Below, piece by piece: positions 10,220 through 18,750 of a stretch of 64,000 bases of DNA. Made by a program: the position numbers and the translations under genes. Origin of the DNA: Cupriavidus pauculus (GTDB lineage: Bacteria; Pseudomonadota; Gammaproteobacteria; Burkholderiales; Burkholderiaceae); contig NZ_CP044067.1 in the NCBI RefSeq assembly GCF_008693385.1, positions 744,001 through 808,000 of the forward strand. Reading direction: 5' to 3'. Each line of letters opens with the position of its first letter. Positions within the stretch are counted from its first letter, which is position 1. The notes below the pieces were generated by a model. It saw only the letters and a list, made by a program, of their open reading frames with translations. It did not search any database and was not told the origin of the DNA.

Positions 10220-11849
10220 AGGGCAGCGCCATGCCGAACTGCACGAACGGATGGTACGTGTTCGCGTTCATGATCAACGCGTAAATCGGCCCGTTCCTGA
10301 CCAGCACGCCCGCGTCGCCGGCCTGGAACAGCGCGACATCGCCGGACGGGTCCGCGGCGTTGAAGGCCTGCAGGGCGCCGAGGTTGACCTTGCCCGGCGT
10401 GGGCTGCGCATAGTCGAGCGTGAACGACGGCGTCGTGGCGGTCGTGGCCGCGCCGGCCTGCGTGCCGCCCGTGCCGCTGAACAGGCTGGCCACGTACGTG
10501 GCCGCGGGTGCGCGCGTGCCCGTCCCTTCCACGCAGTTGCCCATATCGGGAAGGAAGTAGGTGCCGTTGTAGGTGCCGGGGAGGTCGGGATGATCGACGG
10601 TGGCGTCGAATACGCCGGTCGATACCGCCGGCGCGCCGCTCGAACCGTCGTAGGTCACCTTTCCACAGAGGGCCGCGGACGTGACGCCAACGAATGTTCC
10701 ATCGAATGCGTTCGGCTGCAACGCCGTGGCGGGCGCGAGCAGCGACAGCCCGACCTGGGCGTCGGCGATCGTGTTGAGGAGGTCGCTAGCCTGGGCGGGA
10801 ATGAACGAGTAGCCGATGCGGACGATCACCGGAATGCGCTGGGTGCCGACCTTGCCGACGATCATGATGCCGTGTGCCTGCGTCGGCGACAGCAGGACGA
10901 TCGGCTGCGCGATGCCGACCGACGCGTAGGGCGACCCGGACGACCTCGAGCGGCTGATGAACACGTTGTCCTGCGTCAGGTCCGCATTCTGGCGGCGCGT
11001 CCACGGCGTACCCGTCGTGCTGCACGAGTACCCGGTGCCCTCCGCCGTGCAGCTACCGTCCGCATTGAGCGTTTCGGTCCAGTTCGCGGGTTCGGGCCCC
11101 CAGCCCTGCGGGCGCGCGGTCTGGTAGCTCGTGCCCGTTGGCGACATATACATGCCGACCTCGTGGTAACGGCCCGCTACCTGCGACAGGTCCGTTTCCG
11201 TCTGGGCAAACCCGATGAACGGGAAGCTGTCGAACGTGCGTCCCGGCACCGCGCCGAGGTTACCGAGCAATGCCACGCCGTCGTACTGGATCGTCGCGCC
11301 GGGCGTACCGCCGGTCACCGCGTCGAAGCCCGCGAACAGCATCGGCGGGTTGGCCGGATTGATCGTGACCGCATAGCTGGCGTCGGCGGTCTGGCCGTCC
11401 TGCAGCACGAATGCACAGCGGTTCTGTTCGGCGGTCGGCAATGTCGTCGGATGCGTGAAGCTGCCTTCGATCGTCAGGCCCGTGCGTGTCTGGTTGACTT
11501 GTCCGGCAGCCGTCGGCACCGCGGACGCGACGAACGTCATGCGATACCGCCGCGTCGTCGTATCGAAGCCGATCTTGATGTATTCGCCGCCGGAGGAGGC
11601 ACCGGTGAACGTGGTGCCGTAGTCGAGCGATGCGGCGCACAACGGTGTAACCGGTGTCTCCGGCGTGACGGGATCAGTGACCGGCGGCACGGGATTCGTG
11701 GCGGGCGGCGGTGTCGTGGCCACCGGCGCCGCCTGTGCCGGCGGATCGTCGCTTCCGCAACCGCTCAAGGCGGCCAGCAGCGGCAGTGCCAGCAAGATGC
11801 CACGCGTGGACGTGGCAAGACCCGGATGTGTCCATCCCGTTTTTTTCAT
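10218..11849 (-). CDS. Large outer-membrane-type lipoprotein of unknown function
   Basis: A 543-aa exported lipoprotein. The signal peptide ends in the lipobox ALSGC, giving lipidated Cys31, followed by a Pro/Thr/Val-rich linker to about residue 70. The remainder is Ser/Thr/Gly-rich and beta-strand-rich, ending in a region with repeated short strands. The overall look is like the DUF2957-type lipoproteins of Ralstonia and Cupriavidus, but I cannot confirm that. No catalytic motif is visible. It is transcribed alone; a phosphoesterase relic follows its stop. Confidence 0.82.
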   Translation of the reverse strand: MKKTGWTHPGLATSTRGILLALPLLAALSGCGSDDPPAQAAPVATTPPPATNPVPPVTDPVTPETPVTPLCAASLDYGTTFTGASSGGEYIKIGFDTTTRRYRMTFVASAVPTAAGQVNQTRTGLTIEGSFTHPTTLPTAEQNRCAFVLQDGQTADASYAVTINPANPPMLFAGFDAVTGGTPGATIQYDGVALLGNLGAVPGRTFDSFPFIGFAQTETDLSQVAGRYHEVGMYMSPTGTSYQTARPQGWGPEPANWTETLNADGSCTAEGTGYSCSTTGTPWTRRQNADLTQDNVFISRSRSSGSPYASVGIAQPIVLLSPTQAHGIMIVGKVGTQRIPVIVRIGYSFIPAQASDLLNTIADAQVGLSLLAPATALQPNAFDGTFVGVTSAALCGKVTYDGSSGAPAVSTGVFDATVDHPDLPGTYNGTYFLPDMGNCVEGTGTRAPAATYVASLFSGTGGTQAGAATTATTPSFTLDYAQPTPGKVNLGALQAFNAADPSGDVALFQAGDAGVLVRNGPIYALIMNANTYHPFVQFGMALP

Positions 11850-11942
11850 TTTTGATTTCCCCGGTACCCCAAATCGAACAATCCGCGGCTCGCTCTGATG
11901 ATTTGTCTGGCGAGTCTTGCGCGACTATAGCATTGCCGTGGT

Positions 11943-12326
11943 CTACCGCAGCAGCATCCACGCGCCAATGGCGAGTGCGATCCACATGCCCACGACCAGT
12001 GCAATGCCCCAATAGCTCGTCGGTCTGGCGCGTTGTGCATCGAGCCATGCTTCCGCCTGCAAGCGGGAAGCGGCGAGCACCTCCGCGGGGATCAGGCGGA
12101 TGGCCAGCCAGATGAGTCCCGGCAGCAGCAACACATCGTCGAGATAGCCGAGCACCGGAATGAAGTCGGGGACGAGGTCGATCGGGCTCAGCGCGTAGGC
12201 CACCACGACCATGCACAGGGCCTTCGTCAGGAACGGCGTGTCCGGATGCCGGCAGGCGAAATATAGCGTCACGCCGTCGCGCTTGATGCGTCGCGCCCAT
12301 TGGCGGAGATCGTCGGTCAGCGGCAT
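11943..12326 (-). CDS. YkvA/DUF1232 family membrane protein
   Basis: A 127-aa protein. The core LTKALCMVVVAYALSPIDLV followed by PDFIPVLGYLDD is the hallmark of the DUF1232 (YkvA) family, with two membrane segments around it and a third at the C-terminus (WGIALVVGMWIALAIGAWML). Function of the family is unknown. The start at 12326 (MPLTDDLRQWARRIKRD) is chosen because sequence upstream does not resemble the family. Confidence 0.85.
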   Translation of the reverse strand: MPLTDDLRQWARRIKRDGVTLYFACRHPDTPFLTKALCMVVVAYALSPIDLVPDFIPVLGYLDDVLLLPGLIWLAIRLIPAEVLAASRLQAEAWLDAQRARPTSYWGIALVVGMWIALAIGAWMLLR

Positions 12327-12566
12327 GGATCCGGGTGGTGAGATTGGGTGAAGAGCCGGCGTGGAGAGACGCGTCATTGTAGACAGGGAATCCGGCTCGG
12401 CTAGAATGCCCGCATGACGCAAATCATTGTCTTCCACTGCTGAGTCGCGTGCGCCCTGATGTCGGGGTGCTTCAGGCGATTGCCCTGGGTGCCGGGCTTC
12501 GGTCCGGCTGACCGACTGCACCCGCGTTCGCGATGAACGCCGCGGTGCTTATGGAAGATTTGCGTC

Positions 12567-13469
12567 ATGCACTCACCTACCCTTCTCGTCAGCGGTATCT
12601 CGGGCCAGCTCGCCCAGCTTGTCATGGCGTCCTTGCTCGGACATCCCTCTCTCGTCGGCACCACGCGTGCGCCCGAACGGCATCGACATCTGGCCTCGCA
12701 TGGCGTCGATGTCCGGTACGCGGACTTCGACCAGCCAGCATCGACGACCCACGCATTCGAGGGCGCCGACCGGTTGCTGCTCGTCAGCACCGGCGCCGAA
12801 CACTGCGGACCGCGCCGCGTGGCGCAGCACCGTCACGCGATTTCGGCGGCGGGCGAGGCTGGCGTCGAGCGTCTGGTCTACACGTCGCTATTGAACGCCG
12901 ACACGTCCCCGCTCGGCCCCATCGCCAGCGATCACGCGGCGACCGAAGCGATGCTGCGCGAAAGCGGCCTCCGTCACGTCGTGTTGCGCAACGCGTTCTA
13001 CATGGACATGCTGTTGATGTCGCTGCAACGAGCGATTGCCACGGGCGAGTGGATCTCGGCTGCGGGCCAGGGGCGTGTCGCATACGTGACGCGCGGGAAC
13101 TGCGCCATGGCGGCGGCCGCCGCGCTGCGTTCAGACGTGGGGCAGGACATGACGCACCATCGGCGCGTGGACATCACGGGTCCGGACGCGCTGAGCGGCG
13201 AGGACGTAGTCGCCATTGCCAACGCGGTACTGGGGACCCGGATCCGGTTCGTCCCGGTGACAAAGGAGGAAGCCGCAAGCCGGTTATCCGCAAGCGGCAT
13301 GCCGCCTCCCATGGCGGCGCTGCTGGCTTATATCGACACGTGCGTGGCGCAGGGCGCGATGGCGCCCGCGAGCGACGATTACCTGCAGCTGACAGGCGAG
13401 CGCGCAACGTCCGTGGAGGCGTTTCTGATCGCGCATCGCGACACGTTGCTCAACGCAGCATCAACCTGA
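12567..13469 (+). CDS. NmrA-like NAD(P)-binding oxidoreductase (QorB-like)
   Basis: A 300-aa atypical short-chain dehydrogenase. It starts TLLVSGISGQLAQLVMASLL, a Rossmann loop with a variant glycine pattern, and carries VERLVYTSLLNAD, GLRHVVLRNAFYMD and an extended C-terminal substrate domain. This is the NmrA/QorB layout, as in NAD(P)H:quinone reductase or redox-sensing proteins. Its last 20 bp overlap the 3' end of the convergent TetR gene. Substrate is unknown. Confidence 0.85.
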   Translation: MHSPTLLVSGISGQLAQLVMASLLGHPSLVGTTRAPERHRHLASHGVDVRYADFDQPASTTHAFEGADRLLLVSTGAEHCGPRRVAQHRHAISAAGEAGVERLVYTSLLNADTSPLGPIASDHAATEAMLRESGLRHVVLRNAFYMDMLLMSLQRAIATGEWISAAGQGRVAYVTRGNCAMAAAAALRSDVGQDMTHHRRVDITGPDALSGEDVVAIANAVLGTRIRFVPVTKEEAASRLSASGMPPPMAALLAYIDTCVAQGAMAPASDDYLQLTGERATSVEAFLIAHRDTLLNAAST

Positions 13470-14046
13470 CGGTCTCGGCAGCCGCACGCGCGACCGCGAC
13501 AAGCCTGGCCTCGCCCATGCCCTCGCGTGCGCCTGCCGACAACCCCGACATCACGAGCGCCACATAATCGGTGACGGCACCGGCCTGCTTTGAATGTGTC
13601 GTCGCGATATAGCGCCGCACCTGCGCGCGCCTGGCTTCCGCGACTCGCCTCGCCAGCGTGGCGCTTTCGCTGTCGTCGTTGCCGCGTGCCGATTCGAGCA
13701 CCAGACAGCCGCGGCGGCCCGGGTCCCGCGAGTAGCGCCGTGCCGCGCGCTCGAGCAGGTCGGCGATCGCTTCGGCGGGCTCTCGGCCGGGACGCAGGAC
13801 ATCGGCCAGCACGAGCTCCGTGCGCGCATAGCGTTCGAGCACGCGCTCGAAGAACGTGGCCTTGCTGCCAAAGGCCGTGTAGAAGCTCGGCGGCTTGATG
13901 CCGAGCGCCTCCGTCAGTGCGCTCAACCCCACGGCGTCGTAGCCTGCGGCATGGAACAGGCGCTGCCCTTCGGCCAATGCCGCATCCGGATCGAAGCTGC
14001 GGGGACGACCGCGGGCCGGCTTCTCGGTTAATAGTTTAGTGCTCAC
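13450..14046 (-). CDS. TetR/AcrR-family repressor
   Basis: A 198-aa TetR protein starting with GTG. The helix-turn-helix spans about residues 20-66 (GLSALTEALGIKPPSFYTAFGSKATFFERVL), and a ligand domain follows. It is divergent from a beta-hydroxyacid dehydrogenase gene. Two matching dyads lie in the 70-bp gap, one overlapping its own start codon, so it very probably represses both genes. Its 3' end overlaps the NmrA gene by 20 bp. Confidence 0.9.
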   Translation of the reverse strand: MSTKLLTEKPARGRPRSFDPDAALAEGQRLFHAAGYDAVGLSALTEALGIKPPSFYTAFGSKATFFERVLERYARTELVLADVLRPGREPAEAIADLLERAARRYSRDPGRRGCLVLESARGNDDSESATLARRVAEARRAQVRRYIATTHSKQAGAVTDYVALVMSGLSAGAREGMGEARLVAVARAAAETVRLMLR

Positions 14047-14048
14047 TA
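14037..14048. promoter_or_regulatory. Operator dyad 1 of the TetR gene, overlapping its GTG start
   Basis: TAGTG-CT-CACTA is a perfect 5+5 bp dyad covering the TetR start codon (14044-14046). A bound repressor would block initiation of its own synthesis. Confidence 0.6.
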
Positions 14049-14083
14049 TAGAAATCTCTTGCGACCGTATGCAACGAAATATA

Positions 14084-14095
14084 TAGTGATCGCTA
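14084..14095. promoter_or_regulatory. Operator dyad 2 of the TetR gene, upstream of the dehydrogenase
   Basis: TAGTG-AT-CGCTA matches the first dyad in nine of ten arm positions, with its centre 47 bp away. It lies 22 bp before the dehydrogenase ATG, where it would block that promoter. Confidence 0.55.
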
Positions 14096-14116
14096 CATTA
14101 ATTCAAGGACACCGCC

Positions 14117-14980
14117 ATGGAAGCACGCAACATGGAAATCGGAATGATCGGCCTCGGCGCGATGGGCCAGGCCATGGCACGCAATCTCGTGCGAGCCGGC
14201 CATCGCGTCAAGGCGTGGAACCGGTCGGGGGGATCGATCGACGGCGTGACGATGGTCGCGTCGCCCGAAGAAGCGTTTCAGGGCGATGCGGTGCTGACCA
14301 TGCTGTCCGACGACGACGTCATCCGCTCCGTGCTGCTGGACTCCGCCGTGCTGAGCCGCGCCCGGCCCGGCGTCGTCCATATCGTCATGGCCACGATCTC
14401 GGTGAGCTTTGCGCGCGAGCTCGTCGCGCAACACGCGGCGAACGGCGTGGCCTATATCTCCGCCCCGGTACTGGGCCGCCCCGACGTGGCCGCGGCCGGC
14501 GAACTCAACGTGCTGGCCGCCGGCGCGCCGCAAGCCATGGAGAAGGTCCGCCCGCTATTCGATGCGATCAGCAAGCGCGTATGGGACATGGGCGCCGAAC
14601 CGCCCACTGCTAACGCGGCCAAGGTGGCCTGCAACATGATGATCGCGATGGCCATCGAAGCGATGGCCGAGGCGGTCGTGCTGACGGAATCGAACGGCCT
14701 GCCCCGCGCGCAGTTCTTCGACCTGATCCTGAACACGCTGTTCGGCAGCCGTTCGTATCAGGTGTACTCGGCCAATATCGCGGGCAACCACTACGACCCG
14801 GGCTTCAAGGCTTCCCTTGGCCTCAAAGACCTGCGCCTGGCCTCGGAAGCCGCGGCAGACACGGGTCGCACGCTACCGATGCTGGCCGCCGTCCACGACC
14901 GCATGGCGGAAACCGTGGCGGCCGGCATGGGGTCCCGAGACTGGTCGGCCATGGCGGACTTGACGATCGGGACCCGCTGA
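14117..14980 (+). CDS. NAD(P)-dependent beta-hydroxyacid dehydrogenase (3-hydroxyisobutyrate dehydrogenase family)
   Basis: A 287-aa member of the 6-phosphogluconate/3-hydroxyisobutyrate dehydrogenase superfamily. The N-terminal Rossmann motif is GMIGLGAMGQAMARNL, and the catalytic-lysine segment is NAAKVACNMM. The substrate-binding signature is unusual: where 3-HIBDHs have DAPVSGG, this protein has SAPVLGRPDVA, the form found in glyoxylate/succinic-semialdehyde reductase-like and tartronate-like members. The reaction is therefore best left as reduction or oxidation of a short beta-hydroxy- or semialdehyde acid. It is controlled by the divergent TetR protein, by inference. Confidence 0.87.
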   Translation: MEARNMEIGMIGLGAMGQAMARNLVRAGHRVKAWNRSGGSIDGVTMVASPEEAFQGDAVLTMLSDDDVIRSVLLDSAVLSRARPGVVHIVMATISVSFARELVAQHAANGVAYISAPVLGRPDVAAAGELNVLAAGAPQAMEKVRPLFDAISKRVWDMGAEPPTANAAKVACNMMIAMAIEAMAEAVVLTESNGLPRAQFFDLILNTLFGSRSYQVYSANIAGNHYDPGFKASLGLKDLRLASEAAADTGRTLPMLAAVHDRMAETVAAGMGSRDWSAMADLTIGTR

Positions 14981-15008
14981 TGTCCCGCTGACGTCACGGA
15001 TGTCGCCG

Positions 15009-15785
15009 TCAAATCCCCGCGTACCACTCGTACCCGCGGTCTTCCCAGTAGCCGCCGCGTCCGCCCCATAGCGCATCGAACGACGACACGACCTCGATGC
15101 GCATCAGGTACTTGGCCTGCTTGTAGCCGAGCTGGCGCTCCACGCGCAGGCGCAGCGGCGCGCCGTGGGCGACGGGCAGGTTCTTGCCGTTCATCGCATA
15201 GGCGAGGATCGTTTGCGGATGGTAGGCGTCGAGCAGGTCGATGCTTTCGTAGTAGCGCCCGCTGCCGTCGAGCGAGGCTTCCAGTTCGTCGGCGCAATGG
15301 AACACCACGTAGCGCGCGCCCGGTTTCAGCCGCGCGAGGTCGAGGACGCGGCCGAGCGCCACGCCCTGCCACTGGCCGATCGCGCTCCAGCCTTCCACGC
15401 AGTCGTGCCGCGTGATCTGCGTGCGAGACGGCAGCCGCTTCAGGTCCGCGAGCGTCAGGCTCAGCGGCTGCTGGACCAGCCCTTCCACCTTGAGCCGCCA
15501 GTCGGCAAACCCGTTCTCGCTCAGGCGGAGGTATTCGTCGGAATCGGGCGCCTGCGTGCCATTGGCGCGAAAGACGGGCGACAGGTCCGCGAGACGGTAC
15601 TCGGGGGCGAGCTTCTGCCCGGACAGCAGCAGCCGCTGGCTGGCCTCGGTCAGTTTCTCGGTATTGCGCAGCACCGCCCCGAACGATTCGCTCTGCGTCA
15701 TGCGATCGCACCCGGCAAGGATGCCGGACCCGGCGGTCGCGATCAGGCCCGCCAGCATGCGGCGGCGTTTGAGGTCGACTGTCAT
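15009..15785 (-). CDS. Exported molybdopterin-dependent oxidoreductase (sulfite-oxidase/MsrP fold)
   Basis: A 258-aa protein with a signal sequence (RRRMLAGLIATAGSGILAGC) that combines a Tat-like arginine run with a possible lipobox at Cys26. The catalytic domain of the sulfite oxidase family is recognisable from TRHDCVEGWSAIGQWQGVAL, where the cysteine is the expected molybdenum ligand. The gene overlaps the upstream cytochrome b gene by four bases. The pair resembles the MsrP-MsrQ idea of a periplasmic Moco enzyme fed by a membrane haem b protein. The substrate is unknown. Confidence 0.86.
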   Translation of the reverse strand: MTVDLKRRRMLAGLIATAGSGILAGCDRMTQSESFGAVLRNTEKLTEASQRLLLSGQKLAPEYRLADLSPVFRANGTQAPDSDEYLRLSENGFADWRLKVEGLVQQPLSLTLADLKRLPSRTQITRHDCVEGWSAIGQWQGVALGRVLDLARLKPGARYVVFHCADELEASLDGSGRYYESIDLLDAYHPQTILAYAMNGKNLPVAHGAPLRLRVERQLGYKQAKYLMRIEVVSSFDALWGGRGGYWEDRGYEWYAGI

Positions 15786-16495
15786 TGATCGTCCTTCGCG
15801 CGTTCGATGGCATAGCGCCCGGTCAGCATCGATCGCATGTTGTTCCAGAAACCCGAGAGCACAACCATCAGCACATGCACGACCACGAACAGCACGAGCG
15901 ACGACGCCGTAAGGAAATGCAGCGTGCGGGCCGAGGGCCGGCCGCCGAACAGGTCGGGCAGGAACGGGAACGCCGCGTCGAGGCCCGGCGACATCGTCAG
16001 TCCGGTCAGGACCATCAGCGGAATGAGCACCAGCGCGACGACGAGGTACGTCATCTTCTGCAGCGCGTTGTAGCGCCGCGCCTCCTCACCCTTCGGAAAG
16101 CGAAGGCGCGCGTGATCCCGCACCTCGTGCCAGAGATGCCGCGGCTTCAGCTGATCGGCGTCCGGCAGCAGATCGCGACGGATATGGCCGCGCCACAGTC
16201 CGTGCAGCAGGTAGACGAGTCCGTTGAAGACCAGCAGCCACGCAAACAGGAAATGCCAGTTCCTGCCGGCGCCGAGGTCGTGGTACGAAGGAATCGTGAG
16301 CCACCCCGGAAAGGCGGACGCGGCAATCAACGCATGGTCCGCGTCCGCACCGAACTTGCCCCAGTAGAGCCGCGGGTGCGCATTGAAGATCTGGAGGCCG
16401 CTCATCAGCAGGATGGCGAGGCAAAGCACGTTTGCCCAGTGGGTGATGCGCACGATCACGGAGTGCCGTGCGACGAATCGATGATTGCTGTTCAT
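15782..16495 (-). CDS. Cytochrome b561-type membrane subunit
   Basis: A 237-aa protein with four membrane helices of the Ni,Fe-hydrogenase/cytochrome b561 fold. Likely haem-ligand histidines lie in VRITHWANVLCLAILLMSG, NWHFLFAWLLVFNGLVYLLHG, and near the C-terminus in TLHFLTASSLVLFVVVHVLM. It should pass quinol electrons to the adjacent exported molybdoenzyme. The start at 16495 (MNSNHRFVARHSV) is preferred over one 39 bp upstream, which lacks family similarity. It follows a small periplasmic protein gene in one operon. Confidence 0.88.
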   Translation of the reverse strand: MNSNHRFVARHSVIVRITHWANVLCLAILLMSGLQIFNAHPRLYWGKFGADADHALIAASAFPGWLTIPSYHDLGAGRNWHFLFAWLLVFNGLVYLLHGLWRGHIRRDLLPDADQLKPRHLWHEVRDHARLRFPKGEEARRYNALQKMTYLVVALVLIPLMVLTGLTMSPGLDAAFPFLPDLFGGRPSARTLHFLTASSLVLFVVVHVLMVVLSGFWNNMRSMLTGRYAIERAKDDQ

Positions 16496-16571
16496 GCGGG
16501 ATGCCTCAAAAGGCCAAGGGTGGCCGGCTGGCACCCTGTACCAGCCGGCGTGAGCAGGACGCCCGAACGGA

Positions 16572-17210
16572 TTACATCGGCGGCACGACGCCGTTCTTGC
16601 CGACGATCAGCTGGCTCGCGGACAACGCGCCCGATGCATCCTTCTGCGTGGGGATGAACACGACCGTGCCCGGCTTCACGTCGTCATGCGTGGCGGGTGC
16701 CAGCGTGACCACAGGCGTGCCATTGGGAATCGAGATCTTCTTCTCCTGCCCGTGATAGTTGACGGTCACCACGCTGCCATTCACGGACTTCACCGCATCG
16801 CCAACGGTAGCGTTGGTCATCGAGCTGTTGGGCTTCAGGTCCCAGCCATAGCTGCCCTCGCCGCGCCCTTTCATCGCGGGCGGAAAGATCAGCACTTCCA
16901 GCGCGCCATCGCCGCCCTCGGCCTTGGGCAGCGAGGCAATACCGACGAAGTCGCCGGGCTTGATATCGCCGGTGCTCGCGCGCTGCACGGCCGATACCGC
17001 CCAGCCGTCCGCGAGCTTGATCGTGACCGGCTGCCCTTCCCGCGATTTCACCTGGAGCTCGTTGCCGGACAGCGCGGTCACGGTACCCCGCACGCGAACG
17101 GTCTGGTCCGCGGCATGCGCGGCGCCCATGGCGCCCACGGCAAGCAGCAGGCCCGTCAGGGTGCCGGTGATGGCGCTGGTAAACGTCCTGTTCAGTCGAG
17201 AGACTGTCAT
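16572..17210 (-). CDS. Exported hypothetical protein with beta-barrel-like repeats
   Basis: A 212-aa protein with a cleavable signal peptide (ends MGAAHAADQ). The mature part has two similar modules: VRVRGTVTALSGNELQVKSR followed by GDIKPGDFVGIASL, and VKSVNGSVVTVNYHGQEKKI followed by DDVKPGTVVFIPT. These OB-like repeats recall DUF5666-type proteins. It is the first gene of the operon with the cytochrome b and molybdenum enzyme and may be an assembly or metal-handling accessory. Its function is not known. Confidence 0.8.
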   Translation of the reverse strand: MTVSRLNRTFTSAITGTLTGLLLAVGAMGAAHAADQTVRVRGTVTALSGNELQVKSREGQPVTIKLADGWAVSAVQRASTGDIKPGDFVGIASLPKAEGGDGALEVLIFPPAMKGRGEGSYGWDLKPNSSMTNATVGDAVKSVNGSVVTVNYHGQEKKISIPNGTPVVTLAPATHDDVKPGTVVFIPTQKDASGALSASQLIVGKNGVVPPM

Positions 17211-17287
17211 GTTCTATTCCTTGGCGTGGCGCATCGTCTGAAAGGGCCGTCGAAGGCTGCGCCGTGACCTTCGACCGCATGCTCCAT

Positions 17288-17299
17288 CCAACTAGTTGG
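17288..17299. promoter_or_regulatory. 12-bp perfect palindrome upstream of the periplasmic/cytochrome b/Moco operon
   Basis: CCAACTAGTTGG is a perfect palindrome in the 110-bp gap between the operon start (17210) and the decarboxylase stop (17321). The pattern is that of a TetR-family operator and the location is the operon promoter. No TetR gene is adjacent, so the cognate repressor is unknown. Confidence 0.5.
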
Positions 17300-17320
17300 T
17301 AGGTAGTAAAGATAAAAAAA

Positions 17321-18748
17321 TCATTCACGCCTGGCGGCGCGCAGCATCGCCTCCACACTCAGCGCGACATCGGCTTCTGTCGTGGCCCAGTTCGCCACGC
17401 TGATGCGCATGGCCGTGCGCCCCTGCCATACCGTGCCACCGCACCAGCAAACGCCCTCGGCCTGCAAGGCATCGATGACGGCGCGCGTTTTTTCCGCGGA
17501 GCCGAACGAGACGAGCACCTGATTGAGCACGACCTCGTTGAGAATGTCGTAACCGGCTTTCGACAAGCTTTCGGCGAACAGGCGCGCAAAGCCACATGAC
17601 CGCGCAACAAGGTCCGCGACACCCTCGCGGCCGAGGTGCAGCAATGCCGCCCATACCTCGACACCCCGTGCTCTTCTGGAAGATTCGGGCGTGTAGTGCG
17701 ACGGATGGCGCGCCGCGTCGTCCCCCTCCGCCAGATACGCGGCCGTTGCCGACATGGCTGCCCGCAGATCGCCAGCGTTGCGCACGAACACGAGGCCGCT
17801 GTCGTAAGGAACGTTGAGCCATTTGTGTGCATCGGTCGCCCACGAGTCCGCCTCGGTAAAGCCTTGGGTCAGGGCGTCGAAGCCGCGATGCGCGAGCGCC
17901 CAGAGACCGAACGCGCCATCGACATGCACCCACGCACCGGCCTCGCGGGCCAGCCGGCATACCTCGGCCGCAGGATCGAAATCCCCGGTGTTGACGTTGC
18001 CGGCCTGAATGCAGACGATCGTGCGGTCATCGAGCGCGGGCAGCAGTTCGGCGCGCAGTCGTCCGCGCCCGTCGGTCGGCACGCGAATGACGCGGTCTCG
18101 TCCGAGGCCCAGCAACGACAGCGCCTTGAGCACCGTGACATGGACCTCGTCACCGACGATCACGCGAAGTTCCGGCGCGCCATACAGGCCCCGGGCCTCG
18201 ACATCCCAGCCCTGCCGCGCCAGCAGCGCATGCCGCGCGGCGGCCAGCGCGGTAAAGCTGGCCATCGAGGCGCCGCTCACGAAGCCGCCGGCGACATCTT
18301 GCGGCATGCGCAGGAGATCGCGCATCCATTGCAGCGAGACATCTTCCAGCGTCGCCGCGATCGGCGAGGTCCAGCGGAAGCATGCGTTCTGATCCCATGC
18401 CGTGGCCAGCCAGCTGGCCGCGACCGTTGCCGGCAGCGCGCCGCCGATCACCAGACCGAAATATCGCCCGCCCGATGTGGCCACCGTCGCCGGCGAGCCG
18501 ATCGTATCGAGCCGCCGCAGGACTTCCGCCGCCTCGACGCCTTGTTGCGGCAGCGGATGGACCAGCGCTTCGAGTCGCAGTTCGGCCTCGGGCGCCGGCA
18601 CGACCGGGCGGTTCCGAAGGCCGTCGAGGTAGGCCGTCGCCCGTTCGGAGGCATTCTGTAAAACGGCGTGCGAATCGGCCCGCGGTTCGGCGTGCGGTTC
18701 GGCGTGCGGTTCGGCGTGCGGTTCGGCGCGGCGCGGGGTGTCGTGCAT
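17321..18748 (-). CDS. PLP-dependent group II decarboxylase (aromatic amino acid decarboxylase-like)
   Basis: A 475-aa fold-type I PLP enzyme. The pyridoxal lysine is in SWATDAHKWLNVPYD, and the cofactor aspartate is in AWVHVDGAFGLWAL, as in glutamate, tyrosine and aromatic-L-amino-acid decarboxylases. FVSGASMASFTALAAARHAL contributes the phosphate-binding Ser. The N-terminus carries repeated HAEP units from a 12-bp tandem repeat. The chosen ATG lies two bases after the stop of the HD-LuxR gene, so the two are almost certainly coupled. An upstream in-frame start (18805) would add 19 unrelated residues. The amine product is unknown. Confidence 0.88.
   Translation of the reverse strand: MHDTPRRAEPHAEPHAEPHAEPRADSHAVLQNASERATAYLDGLRNRPVVPAPEAELRLEALVHPLPQQGVEAAEVLRRLDTIGSPATVATSGGRYFGLVIGGALPATVAASWLATAWDQNACFRWTSPIAATLEDVSLQWMRDLLRMPQDVAGGFVSGASMASFTALAAARHALLARQGWDVEARGLYGAPELRVIVGDEVHVTVLKALSLLGLGRDRVIRVPTDGRGRLRAELLPALDDRTIVCIQAGNVNTGDFDPAAEVCRLAREAGAWVHVDGAFGLWALAHRGFDALTQGFTEADSWATDAHKWLNVPYDSGLVFVRNAGDLRAAMSATAAYLAEGDDAARHPSHYTPESSRRARGVEVWAALLHLGREGVADLVARSCGFARLFAESLSKAGYDILNEVVLNQVLVSFGSAEKTRAVIDALQAEGVCWCGGTVWQGRTAMRISVANWATTEADVALSVEAMLRAARRE
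18682..18729 (-). repeat. Four 12-bp tandem units in the 5' end of the decarboxylase gene
   Basis: On the plus strand GCGGTTCGGCGT occurs three times head to tail (18682, 18694, 18706), followed by a one-base variant (18718). The units encode HAEP repeats near the decarboxylase N-terminus. Confidence 0.88.
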
Positions 18749-18750
18749 GG

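Noticed and set aside
12414..12443. Mini-ORF MTQIIVFHC ahead of the NmrA gene
   Set aside because: Nine codons, no further homology in any frame downstream; could be a gene-start relic, but nothing supports it.
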